Assembly (NCBI GenBank): GCA_021397835.1
Contig: JAJFZO010000256.1
Coordinates: 3,580,501-3,644,500, forward strand
Direction of reading: 5' to 3'
DNA: 64,000 nt
From: Moringa oleifera
Lineage: Eukaryota; Streptophyta; Magnoliopsida; Brassicales; Moringaceae
Positions 35,853-48,700 of this stretch are shown here, in pieces (position 1 is the stretch's first letter; every line of letters begins with the position of its first letter). The notes under the pieces are model-generated. The model did not search any database. It saw only the letters and a program-made list of their open reading frames with translations, and was not told the DNA's origin. The position numbers were made by a program, and so were the translations under genes.

Positions 35853-38800
35853 TAGTTTCTTTGTGAGTCTTACTGTATGCAAAACAGAAGCGGAGTGTTT
35901 TGAATTGTTGTTATTCACAAGCTGTGCCCTGAATAACTTCAATTTGATGCTGCCTCATTAAAATTCTTTCTGTGTGTTGTAATCACTATTCTTCTAATTT
36001 GTTTTTAATAACAAATACCAAATCACGTAGATTTTTTTGAGGGTTCTTGTTTCCTCTTAAATCCTATTGATAAGGAGTAATCGGGATTGGGTTTGATAGG
36101 GAGGAATGGAAAAGATGGGTGATGCGCATGGACTTTCAGTCAGCTAAAGGCGAGAGCATGATGCTGCATTGTAGGTTTCTTGTTTTCAATGTTCTTCTTC
36201 TTTGAAAGAATAAAGTTTGATAAATTGTTTTTTTTGTACGAGGAAATGTGTAAACTTTAGCCTTAGAAATATAGGGCATTACACTTCAAGGTAGTAACAT
36301 TGTTTACATGGTTGTTAGGGCATTTTATGCTAGGATAGGTGTGATGAGTGATTCTTGACTGCTTCAGTTGTTTCTGCATAATGGCTCACTGTATCTGTTT
36401 TTTACATTCAAGATTCACAATTCTAGCACTCTACTGATCATGAATGAACTATATTGTTCATTCTTATGACTGTCATTCACAATGCTGTTATTTTTATTGT
36501 ATAAAGGAAGGGTGACTTCCTAACTTGTCTTTTTTTGTTTTGCATGGTCATTCTATTCTAATGGTTGGAAGTGATATCCGTTTTATGAAGTTTTCCCCTA
36601 AATTCAATGCATCTGTTGTTTATTCTTTGAGTTCTATGATTACTTGCATTTTACATGGGACGGAAGAAATAGTTTGGGTCTGATTAACATAGATATCAAT
36701 TTAGTTGCCTTTGGGTCCTCCCTCTCTCTCTCCCTCCCTCTGTCCCTTGTGATCCTTGGAATTGTTAAATATGTAGTTTAGCCAAGGAGCCTTTTTCCTG
36801 TGCTTGCCTCTTGGAAGGAGATCTGCATTACGAATGGGCTTAGGTGCTAGGCATGGATCCTTAGGCCAGGCCCAGGGCCCATAACAAAAGTCAAACCTCA
36901 TGTCTTTGTTTTAATTTTGTTTTATTTGTTTGTTTTGTTGTCTCCCTGATTCTTTACTTTGGTACTGTATAAGCTGGAAGTGGGTGGCACCTGTTGATGG
37001 TTAGGCCCCAATATTTGCTTGCATCTTCATGTGCATTAAGTAAAGTTTCTCATGGCTATATGGATAGTAATGTTCAAGTAATTTAATGGAATAATTGCGA
37101 TCAGTTGTTGGTCATCGAGCTGGAACCTACTCAAACACTTTGTATGGAGTAAAAATTATAGACATTAGTAGGATGCTCAATTAATTTAGGGACTAAAGAA
37201 GGTCCATAACATGCAATCTTCATCCATGTAATTTACTGTGTTAATTGTCTTTCGCATTTTTTTTTTTTTGGTTACTTTAGGAGTAAAGATTTCTCAAACT
37301 CACTCAATAATAGAAATATTTTAAATCTTCATATATGCACCTTGTCTTCCTCAAGTGTGCCTGTGCCTTTAAAAACTATGATGCAGAGTCCTTTGAATAG
37401 CATAAATCTGCTACTTACTTTCAATTAGAAGTTTTTCTTTAGCTGTTCTCTCCCTACTGAATCCTTAGTGACACAGAAAGTACATGCTTAATAGTGATTT
37501 ATACCCTTAATCTCTGTTTGCATGTCCACCTATCCATTTACTTGCCTATCCTGGAATCTGGACCGTTTGCAGAAGTTTAGCGTTTGTTACTACTTGCTCT
37601 TGTTTTACAACTCTGTTATTAGACCATCCACAATTGAGGCAAAGATCTACTACCATAATGTCAATAATAGGTTAGATCTCATTGTAATGGGGGAGAGACT
37701 TATCAAGTGGATGCCATGCATACTGCTTACTTTCTCACTTATAATGTCATGTGTGCCAATTGTCACTTTGACAGAAAGAGAGAAGAGAAGAAAACAGAAA
37801 AATATCATTTACAAGGAGTGTATTAGAATGCTTTATCATTTTGGTGGGAGTTTGGCATGTGATTTAAGGAAAATGTAAGCTCATTAACACTTGCTGCAGT
37901 AAACTTTTAAAAGAGCAATGTTGATTTCTGAGTTCTGTCTCTCTTTTGATCCAAACTTAATGACATCTACATGGTTACCTCTACTGGGTGGACTCGTTGC
38001 ATAGATATGAATCAATACTTAAGAATTTTTCTTGAACCTTTATGTGATCTTGCACTTTGAGTTTGGGTGGTCACTTTCTGAAAACTGGTCAAGAATTCAC
38101 AATTGCCAAGGAGGTTTCTTAATCTATTTTGAAATGATCACCCGTACAACTTATAACTATGTTGCTGGCTTGCATTCTTCTCAACAATGAACTTAACTTA
38201 AAAAGTTTATCTTTGCCATTGTTGGGATTTTGAACTTGAAGGATATGCTGTTTTGCATGTAGAAAAGCCACTTGTATATGATAACTTACTGGTTTAAGAA
38301 GCATTCAGTCAAGCAAAAAAGTAATCTATTGGATATTGTGAAATCTGTTAGAATTTTAAGTCACTTGTACATTTATTCTAATACAAGAGTTTGAACCTTT
38401 TGTTGTTTCATTGCAGGTACTTGAATGGATATCAGACCAGCACAGCCATGTGCCACATATGGAAGTGGTTGAACAGTTTGAAGAGCAGGGGTGTCCTGTC
38501 AGAATTCATGGTTTTTCAGTAGAGAAGTTCAATAAAATAATAATATATTATCTTTGTGCTACTTACACCAATAGACTTGAGATCTTCCCAATTTGTAGGA
38601 CTGGTTTTACAGATGGTGGTTTTGAGGGCACCTTCAATTTGTTGATACTTGTTACTTGACCTTTTTCCTTGGTTTGTGATTAGTTTCTTTGAAATCCTAT
38701 GCCATTCATCACTAACCTGTATCCATGTCAGCTTCATACTTCTACATACACCTGTGTTTCATGATTTCATGTCACCCTGTCAAATTTGGTGCTTGGGAAG

Positions 38801-41800
38801 CGTTGACTTCCTTCCTGTGAGAAGTCTCTCTTTGTGAAACAGCAGAGACAGTCAATGGAATCTCAAGTGTTTCTCGTCCTCAGTTATGAAATTTCGGGCC
38901 TCATTTTCAAAGATTTGTGGGCAATGAATTGAACAGTAAATTAATAAATATTTGTCCAACTGTCCAGGTAGTGGAAGAGATATTATCCCCATTGTGTTGA
39001 GTGGAAATGCATGGATACTCTGTGGAGTTTTGTCCTTTGTAGAATAGGTGCACAAATGAGCATATGGGCTGCTTCTAATGCGAGAATCATGATTGAACCA
39101 TCAAGGAAGGTGTCAGTCTGTGTAGCAATGGCCCAGACTATTAGACAGTCTCCTGTGAGCAACTGAAGCTCCAACCTGGAGATGTTTCTGTGCGTTAACC
39201 AAAGTAGTAGTTGTCATGTGCAAGGAGAAGTAGGCCATATGCACCTGAAGGAGGGACATTTATGGTTGTTTCTGGCAAGACCCAGCAATTATTGTTACTG
39301 GCTATTTCTGAAGCAGCATCTCTATGTGGATGTATGGCCACTGGGGACTGCCCACTGGTAAGTGGCAACTTAACTAAAAGTCATTGCTCCACCAAAATCA
39401 TGAAGGTAACAGTAGTTTGTATAGTTTATTGGCACAACTGAAGATATTCAATTCAATGGATTAATTTATTAGGTAGACAAGTTCTCTCCAATAAAATCCA
39501 AATCATTTCAATTAGCATTTGATTTGAAATCTTTTTTCTTGTTTGATTCTATCACCTATCAGTCTTCTCAGTTTGCCCGTGGCAGACATGGTTTTTCCTT
39601 TGATATTGGCCACATCTATGGCCTTCTCTCTTAATTTTTCATGGTAGGTATGCTAACATTTCCAGAGTGGTTTTGTCTAATCTCACACAGAGAAGTGAAA
39701 GAGAAGAAGGCGGTTGTGATCTGGGTGTTACTATTTGCCAAAAAGAAAGGACAGGTTTTCTGTGCATTCTTTAAACTAGGAGAAGCAACAGAAGTTCACT
39801 CTGTAGCATGGGGCAATGTGCAATTTGGTCAACTCCCACATTGTGGATGACTATTTGGACCAGTGCTCGGAATGTAAGGTAAGTGAACAGAAAAGTACAG
39901 GTCATTCTTATCCGAAATAGTCCATCAAGATGACTCAATCAGATTATTATTCTTTTCATATTTTATAGTTTTTTTGATGATTTTAATTATATTACAATTT
40001 TTAAAAAAATTTCATGATACATGATAATTTAATAAAATAAATAAATAATTATGTATATTAAAAAATTTATTAAAAATTTTAACATATATCAAAATAATTA
40101 AAAATTTTAATTCAAATCAGCCCTCTTCCACTTAGCCCCATGCTCCCAATTAAAAAAAAATAAAAAATAAAGTACAAAAAAGTGTATGCCGTTAACATTT
40201 GCCATATGCATGTGACATGGGTAAGCACTATACAGAAATGTGAGACTAACAACTTCATCTGGCTTGAATGTGAATACATATATAGTAAAATAAATTCATG
40301 GAGCTAGATTCTCCTTTTTTCTTCCTTTCAATTGATTTAGTTTTCCTTCCATTAATTGGAAAAAAGTGGGCTCTCTGTATTCTTAGACCACTATCAAAAA
40401 GCAAGCAAATAGAGGTTCTACCATGGAGATTCTTTGGTCTCTACCTCTTTTCCTATCTGACCTTGAAACCAAAGTCCATTGAAGGTATATCAAATGTGAT
40501 GACAGATCCACTTCCTATCACTCAAAAAGAAGTATGTAGATCCACTTGACCACATTGCATCATCATCTTTATCACTTACATTCCCTTATCTTCTGCAATT
40601 TGGCATCAAGTCAGCGCCTGTGAATCTTATTCTGTTTCCAGAGTTATCAATAGCAGAGAATCCATTGAAAGCATTACCATACTTACTCAACCATCTCTGA
40701 AGCTGCTAAATTCTAGTACTTCCACTTTCTTACTAGCCACTTAGCATCATCACCAACCAAGATCACATAGAATTCTCACTAGTTCCACTATAGTGCAAAT
40801 ATCTAGCAAAGTATATCTCTTCAGGCATATACTTAAAACTGATTAGACTTGCAACACTTTCAGGCATGTCCACACAAACCATTATGATTGAAGGAGCTAT
40901 TTAATCAATTTATGCAGCCATCCTAACCATGACAAAAATAACACTAGAACTTTCTCTGTTGTTCATTACAAATCTATGAGCTGAAGATCTATGTTCTTTT
41001 TAACCTTTTCTTAATGGAAATTTCTCAATGCTTCCAACTCAACAGCTTGAACCCTTGTCTTATAAGAACCCTATGCTAAGAGGTCCCCTGTTGGTTGAAT
41101 ATCGAGACATTATCTTAGATTTACATTCTTTCAAAATGCGATTTTTATACTGTTCTTCAGAGAAAATATAACCCATAAATCAAATGCAATGGTTCAATCT
41201 CATCCAAACTACTTCAATCCGATTTCTATTTAGTTCATATCTAAGATTTTAGTTGCGTGACAAATCCTTATCAAGTTTCTCCACAGACTCATCAGAGGCA
41301 CTTCTGCCATGGAAGAGATAAACCTTCTGTGTGTGTCTGTTGTGTGTGAGAGAGAGAAAGGCAACAAAATCCTTCATGGGGAACTGAGCTTCTCCTGTCT
41401 TCGTTGCTTTTATAACAAAAGGCAGAACTTCAAGTGACTCTTTAATGCACCTCTACTGTGCATATAAATTGGCAACTATACTTTTACCAGGCAAGGAAGC
41501 CCAACATGAAGGCACCCACACAGATACTCCTGTCCAAAAGTAGCACGATATTAAAATGTTAAGCTACCATTCTATCTATTCTTCCTTTTATCACCATTAT
41601 TGACAATTCTCTGGGCCCATCACTCCCCACAAAACACCAAATCAAAAGGCAATTACTAAAATACAAACTATTCCTACCACCATTGATATCTTCATTCAGC
41701 AAAGCTTATCAGTCACTTCTGTAATCAGGAAATGCACCTTTTCAAGTGAGTGCCATCTTTATCATACTTCATACCTCCTCGAATGAAAAGACTTCGCTAA

Positions 41801-42300
41801 TCAAAACAATTTCTATTGGACGTTGGTAACTTGTCCCCACCAGAAAACAGTTGATACAAACAGGCAAAAATCCACCAAAAAAATCAGAGTTTTCCTAATG
41901 CAGAAGAAGAAACAGCTGAAGCAGAACAGAGAATCATCCTGCTATCCAGCTGATGCTTCTCAATTATTCTGCATAAACTGATGAACCATGCATGATTCAC
42001 TAAAAATAAGTCACAGAATTATGGTACTAATCTTTTCTTTTAATGGATGTGCAAGGGGCAGTCATGGCAGGCAGTACATATATATTTTCAGATTATGATT
42101 TTGACCATGGATAGATTGTTTTTGGATTGTCAAACCCAGAATTTCTCTAGTTACTTTAAAGAGAACGGTGTAAAGTTGGTTCAATTTGAAGTGAGAAAGA
42201 AAAGAGAGAGATGAAAGTGGAATCCTAAGCTGGACAAGGGTAACAGTGAAAATGACACAAGCATTGTCCCCTAGAACACAAAGCATCATCATGTAGGGTC
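35853..42300. other. long region without a firm gene; possible alternative 3' exons on its left part
   Basis: From 35853 to about 39860 the DNA has intron- or UTR-like composition with several good splice-like sites, for example an acceptor ending near 38416 followed by a 90 bp open, G/C-richer segment. These could be alternative terminal exons of the NFD6-like gene or a separate non-coding transcript. Frames here do not match proteins I know. 39960-40110 is an A/T-rich insert resembling the repeats elsewhere. 40300-42300 shows scattered short frames only. Confidence 0.35.
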
Positions 42301-42493
42301 ACCAAATTGAGATGAGACTAAAAATAAAAAATAAAAAAATCTAATTGTGTTTCCATTATGATACCACTCTCCATTTATTTCCTCTCACCTTCTTTAATCT
42401 AATCATTCAAAGAGTTTGCCACAACCATAGCAACATCCCTCTGTCTTTTAAGCCCCCTTTAGTATTCCTAAACACTTGCAAATTCATAGAAAA
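42301..42493 (+). promoter_or_regulatory. proximal promoter and leader of the C2H2 gene
   Basis: A pyrimidine-rich leader (around 42358-42470) precedes the ATG at 42494. No clear TATA box or named element is evident. Confidence 0.3.
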
Positions 42494-43072
42494 ATGATCT
42501 TTCAGGCAGAAGATGCAACTGAAACAACATCCAGCAGACACCAAGAGGAGCTAAGAATCAATGACGTAAACGAGGAAATTGAAGAAGAAAATCTAGGAGA
42601 GTGGCTGAACCTGAGCCTAGGCGGGAATTCAATCTCAACAGCTGAAGACTCTAACTCACAACCTAAACCAGGTTCTACCAAAGTTTTCTCATGTAACTTC
42701 TGCATGAGGAAGTTTTTCAGTTCACAGGCACTAGGAGGTCATCAGAATGCCCACAAGAGGGAGAGAGGTGCAGCCAGAAGATATCAATCGCAGAGGATGA
42801 TGACAATAATGGGTTTGCCAATCAATACTGCAGCGGTCAGATCACTTGGAGTCCAGCCCCATTCTCTTGTGCACAAGCCAACTAGAGATAGAGCTAACAG
42901 TGTGGGAAGATTTAATGATGTCAATTCAGGGTATGGAATGATATGGATGCCACTCACGCTGGAGGATGCAATGGATTCGATGTGGCCAGGTAGCTTTCGC
43001 TTGGATCCACAACTTCCAAAGCCAGCACCAGAGGAAGAGCAACTCAAGCTCGACTTAAATCTTCGACTCTGA
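42494..43072 (+). CDS. single C2H2 (QALGGH) zinc-finger repressor with EAR motif, ZFP4/ZFP3-like
   Basis: Intronless frame of 192 aa from the first ATG ([10 protein letters not shown]). Residues 64-87 form one plant-type finger, [20 protein letters not shown] followed by QNAH, with Cys67, Cys70, His83 and His87; the QALGGH helix contacts DNA. The C-terminus LKLDLNLRL (residues 184-192) holds an EAR motif (LDLNL) that recruits TOPLESS-type corepressors. A second Leu-rich motif, EWLNLSLGG (about 36-44), precedes the finger. The middle block [10 protein letters not shown] and the MWPGSFR segment match the ZFP1/3/4/7 subgroup, which act in hormone responses and trichome or epidermal development. 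Which member it corresponds to cannot be decided by eye. It is likely a nuclear transcriptional repressor. Confidence 0.88.
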   Translation: MIFQAEDATETTSSRHQEELRINDVNEEIEEENLGEWLNLSLGGNSISTAEDSNSQPKPGSTKVFSCNFCMRKFFSSQALGGHQNAHKRERGAARRYQSQRMMTIMGLPINTAAVRSLGVQPHSLVHKPTRDRANSVGRFNDVNSGYGMIWMPLTLEDAMDSMWPGSFRLDPQLPKPAPEEEQLKLDLNLRL

Positions 43073-45085
43073 ACCATCTAGTCTCTTGGTCAAGCTCGCA
43101 AATTTCTGTTAGTATCTTCTCTGTTGGAAGAATTTTACTTCTTGATCAATCAAGTACAGAAACTGACTTATGTAGGAACCTGATGATCATAAATAGTTAT
43201 GGCTCTCCCTAATAATTATAAGCAATATCTAGAAGATCATTTCTATTATACATGATTAGGCACAAGCAACCTCAGGTATACCCGTAATTTTCAGTTGGAT
43301 ATTTTTCCCAGTGCACTATACCAACATGTCACGAAGCTTTCCGGGCTTTCGCTTACCATAAGTGTCTAGGTGAGGTTTTTTCCTATCTTTTATTTCAAGT
43401 AGTATGGCAGGAATTTTGAAGATAATGATACAGAAGAAAGATGTTTCACAATATACGCATCATCATTTGCCCCATAAACGTCAAGACTTGGAGAACCCAT
43501 TTATTTCTGAAAGAAAATTATTTCACCAGAGCCAAAAGAAAACTGGCTATATCATTTTCTATCTTTCTTTTTTTTTTTTTTTTTTCAATAGAGAAAGATA
43601 ACTGGCCATAGCAAGTGCCACAATCATAAGAAAATTGACACAATGGATTAGCACATCCAGGTTATTACCTACAGGCAGCAACATTGACAGCTCCATAAAG
43701 TGTCTGGTATTGCAAGAGCAAAAAAATCTCTCATGCTGCATTTTCTAGCTATTGCTTGGCTTACAACCTTTTGATCATGTGTGATTCCCTTCCACGCCAA
43801 AGTGGCACCTCCGTACTATTTATAACACTTATCTAACATCTTCTTCCTAAACTAATCCAGATGGTAGGAGTGTCATTCTGTTCTAAATTGAAACTAGGCC
43901 TGGTTGCAGTCCAATGACAAATGCATAGGAAGAGGTTATTTAGCTGATGGAAATGGACTCCTCAATGAACAAGGCAAAGAAATTGAATAGAATGTCTTCA
44001 GGTTGATCAATAATTTCTTAGCCAAATAAAATAGACCCGTAATACTGCAAGAATCTTTGAATTCAGTTCCGTCCTATCTGTAAGTCCCATGTCTTTTCCT
44101 ATTTTTATCACCATCTCAACCCATGTTATTTTTTGCCACCTCGTCCCTTGTTTAATCTTATTGGCCTAGGACATTTGACTTAGCTTTCCAGCAGTATCCC
44201 TCTGGAGATATAAGGTTAAAGGTGTAAAATTGCTGGATGATCTGTAACCACGTTGGATCTAGAGATGATAAATTATTACTCGAGTCAATTCCTGATTATC
44301 ATTTCCTTAACTGAGAATGCTACTGGTCCTGTTCTAAGCAAGCTGAGATCAATTATACCAGTGGTTTGATCATCTATTACACCAACATGATCCTTAGCAG
44401 TATTGTGTGCCCTTCAGCTTGGTATTTAGTATATTTTTTTATCAGAAGCTTGTCTTTACAACATTAGGTAACAAGGTGTCCAATCCCTAACAGAACATGT
44501 CTATATCAAGTCTAAGAGATCACAACCCTCCTGCATCCTCCTCCTTCCCCCCTTCTCTCTTCCCCCATCCCTTTTTTTAACGTAGGATTTCTGACAGGAA
44601 ATACAAAGTCTACTTATTCTATAAAGTTCAAGAGAACAATTCAGACACATCTCTTGAAGCGTTAAATTTTTAGACATGATTAATTTCTTTGGACAGATTC
44701 AATGGAAGGAAAACCTTCATGAAATTGATGGACCTTATATCCATTCTTTTTGTATTTTTGACATAGAATCTTCAGACCCGAGTCTGAATTCCCCATTCAC
44801 TTGCATCAAACATGACAAAACTTTTCTTACCCTTTACCCTAATTATAATCAAAATTAGAAATTTAGATATATGGATTAATGTTTTATGCAAAAATTATAA
44901 ATTGTTCTTCATTCCAACTTGCAGAACAACGTTTTTGCTCCAACACTCTCATAATGCTTCCAATCATAGTGCCTAGACATTTCTTCAGTCTTCGCTTCCT
45001 AAAACTCCTTTCATTCAGTTTCATTCCACTCTCAGATCTCCCCCGATAACTATGGTAAAAAGAAAAGATTAAGATATGCCAAACG
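43073..45085. other. intergenic DNA, no gene seen
   Basis: The 3'UTR of the C2H2 gene probably covers the first 200-300 bases. A poly(T) run lies at about 43568-43585. The remaining DNA is of moderate G/C content with only short unrecognised frames. Confidence 0.5.
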
Positions 45086-45530
45086 TTTTGTGCAAGATAG
45101 AGGAGTCAGTGCATCATATTTTATTGTGGTGTAACTGAACTCGAAATATTAGGGAGAGTGTATTGTCGGTGCTGAAAAATACAGTGAATGGTTCCTAGGT
45201 CTGTGATGACTGAGTTGGAGGCTTGGAAAAGGCTTGCTATGTCTGGCTCAGCTCCTTATTGATTTTTTGGCTGGTATGGGAGGAGAGAAATAAGATGGCC
45301 TTTGAAGGGGTGAAAACTCCATCAGTTTACACAAGGATAGATGGGGATTAATACTACATCATTGGCTTACTTGGAACTATAGTGTAAATGAGGCAGAGCT
45401 TGTAGAGTTCATGAAACTCTTACTGTGCAAAGCTAACTATACATGTGCATTGGAAGAACCCCCCCTTCTTAGTGCCAACTATACGTAACTACATATATCA
45501 GCTAACTCCGTTTTTGATAAAAGAAAAAAA
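45086..45530 (+). mobile_element. degenerate LINE 3' end (RVT zinc-binding region), remnant 1
   Basis: With stops and frameshifts ignored, the plus strand reads like the end of a plant L1-type LINE ORF2: a HHILLWCN-like zinc-knuckle remnant near 45110, then ELEAWKRLAM, FGWYGRR and a MAFEGVKTPS-like segment, corresponding to the W..R..R..F block after the reverse-transcriptase zinc-binding domain. Stop codons interrupt it repeatedly. It ends in CTAACTATACATGT, CTTAGTGCCA and an A-rich tail near 45523-45531. The tail matches remnant 2 at 48.4-49.1 kb, so both come from one LINE family. Confidence 0.6.
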
Positions 45531-45723
45531 AATGGATATGCTAAACAAAGAGAAGATTAAACTCTTATTCTTGCTACAGCCACCAAAATTGTATAATAAA
45601 GCTGATAAGAACGAGATAAAAGGAATAGGAATTCTATGATGTTTATACAACCCACATTAAGGACCAAAGTTTTCTACAACCACAATATAAATATTTAAAC
45701 TCTTTTGAGAAAAATTTACAGCC

Positions 45724-48700
45724 TTATAAATTACCAGGGACTTTAAGTTTCTGGGTCCTACGCATGATAACAGGAAGCCTCTGGCTGATGATGCTTGGAT
45801 CATTATATGCAGCAGAATCAGTAGGATACCCTTTCTGCACCATGAAATTAGAACAATCAATGTAACAAGGACAGGAAAATATTAATGTTATCATAAAACA
45901 AAGTATACATAATCAGCTATCTCACAAAGTTCAAGGTCTGAACAGAAAAGCGTTAGCATTAAGATAGATATACAAAAGAATAAGATGAAGACAAAAAATC
46001 TAATTTCATGAGCAGTTAATGTGGCATGCTGAAACCAGTGGCTTTATAATTTGGGGAAGATTTCATAAGCCTCCATAGCAAAATAGGGCTTTTAAACTGC
46101 ATAAACAAAGGTTCAAATTTCCAGTGAATGCAGAACTTTTCCGCCTTGACAAAATTCACCTTCATGTAAACACATAGCTATTGCTCAAATCCACTAGTAA
46201 GTCTTTTTTCCCCACCCCAGTGTGCTCCTCGAAACCATAGATGGGACAAATTGATATTTTGGTCTAAAGATCTAGAGACTTACCCTCCAAAGAGAATTAA
46301 ATAAAATTGGTTTGATCTGTCATTAAAGGACTTGATAAATCATGTTAGTTAACAGATAAAGACATACAAAAACTTTCAATGAGAAAGCTGAGAACATCTT
46401 AATAAGGTATAATCATACAAGATTTGAAACTTAACCATTTTCGTAACATTTCACAAATCAGCATGAAAGCCCTTACTATAAAATCTCAATATGTAACTGT
46501 TATGCCTCTTTGGCTTCCACAAATCAGAGGAAAAAACAAGAAGAAACTCTTCCAAAACCAAGTAACCAGAGCAAACAAGATTATCATCTGCACCCACAAA
46601 GAAAACCGCATCTTCTCATCACCAAACCACTTATCCTGAACACATGCTTGCATGCACGAGAGAGATAGAGAGAGAAAAAAAATTAAACAAAGACAAACAC
46701 AGAGACAGAGACAGAGAAAAAGAGAAATACCGCAGATAAGGCTTGAAATGTGGCTTCTCTCCAACAGCTTTCTCGAAGAATAACAGGATCCCCATTCTCG
46801 ATGAAAACACAGTGGACACGAGTATCCCTTAGTCTCATAAGTACTCCATCAACTCTAAGCTGCATGAAGAACAGAGTAAGTAGTGAAGAGGGAGTAAAGG
46901 GAAGCTTTCTACCTCAAAGCACACTTCAAAAGTTAAGCACGTACAGAGTAAGTGGTGAAGAGGGAGTAAAGTGGAGCTTTCTACCTCAAAGCACTCTTCA
47001 AAAGTTAAGCACATACAGAATAAATGGTGAAGAGGGAGTAAAGTGAAGCTTTCTACCTCAAAGCACTTATCAAAAGTTAAGCACATAAGCTTAAGCAAGG
47101 CATTTAAGCCCAAAAGAAATTTATATTTGTCTATAATCTCACCAAACATAGACACACACAAAAACACACTCACAATATAAACACACATGCGTATGTAATA
47201 TATGTTCACACTAGGAAGAAAATGTAAAAGAAATGACTCTACAGCATGGACCGAGGTTGAGCAACTTTAGAAAAATAACCAGTATTAACTCACCCAAAAT
47301 CGTAAGAGAAGAAACCAACAACTTGGCATGACTCTCTACAAAAACAAAAGAGAACCTCATCAAACCTTTGGCCATTCTTTTATGAAGAAATTATATGACA
47401 TACACAGGAGATAAAAAGGCAAGGTTCAAGACTTACCACTTTCACACTCAAAAGTGACACACCATTATCAGCCAGTTCATCTTCATATAAAACTACCTGC
47501 AGATATTAAATGACTGGTTTAACTACAGCAGACATATGAATGTCAAGAACAGAAAGAAGACAGACAGACAGACATAATACATATATACATACACACACGC
47601 ACGCACGCACGCACGCACGCATGCACACACACACGTGCGCACGAGTATGCACGCATAGATAAATATAAACACTCATGCTAATCAGCTTGTAGTTGTAAAT
47701 CAAGGTGCTCACTTCATCATAGTAAAGAATAGGCTCTTTCAATGCCAGTGCAGCCACATCAATCTGCTCATCACAGTCCTCCCAGTGAAGGTTGAAGCTC
47801 TCCTCTAAGTATTCACCACTTCCATGCTGATCCAAGCAAACAACATTGATGATAGTAGCATCATTATTTATGTTAATCGAGCAAAATAATTTAATATAAT
47901 AAACTTAGTACTCCCCAAATTTCAACATTAAGTTCAATCATACGAAACTAGAGTCAAAGTGCACAACCAAGAGATGGCACATAGTTATTCCATAGTGAAC
48001 TGAAAGACACCCTCGATAACAGCTTATAAGGAAACAAAAATTTTAACTTCGATAAACTTTTGACCATAGCTATATTGATACAAAGGAATACCCAACCTTC
48101 TCTTTCTCTATCTCGATCATTTCACTTCCACAATATGGTGTTGTAAATGTATAGTCATAATCCAGTATCACCTGCTGGGAAGGCTTGCTGCAAACACCAA
48201 AACATAATGAGACCAAATTGCAGTTATTCTAACTTGCCAAGCACAAATGTAATGCATCGAACAATCTTGTGTGAGGAAACAAACCACAAATGAGTGACAA
48301 TTCACCCAAGACCCAATAAAGAGTTCAGTATGTGCGGATGCCTTTAAATGCTGAATCAAACAGCTCTTTTTTATTGCTCTTTAAAACAAGATTTATGTTT
48401 CAAATTTGTGCATTCTGAACTGGATCAGACAAAAGAGTCACACTGGCGTGGAAATTGGGCAGAGGAAACAAGGATAATTTTACTGTAAAATCATACTTCA
48501 GGGGGTTAGACAATGATGAAGGCAGTGTGTAGTTTCCTTGTAAACAGATATGGAATGCTAAATTGCCCCTCAAAGGTGGCCTTCTTTACTTGGGAGGCAG
48601 CGGGGAAATTTTGACCATTGATAATATGAAAAAGAGAGGAAAGATCATGGTGAAGTGGTGCTAGCTATATAAAGAGCAAGAACAGACAACCTATCATATA

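Noticed and set aside
46871..47088. CRISPR-like short regular repeats
   Set aside because: The units are directly adjacent with no unique spacers, in a plant intron; this is a tandem array.
46750..47209. Repetitive open frames on both strands near TIP41-like exon 7
   Set aside because: They are produced by the 72 bp array (24 codons) and exon 7 itself, not by separate genes.
47506..47835. Independent small protein beginning DQHGSGEYLEE
   Set aside because: This is exon 4 of the TIP41-like gene; the residues before HGSG come from the intron end and its acceptor CAG.
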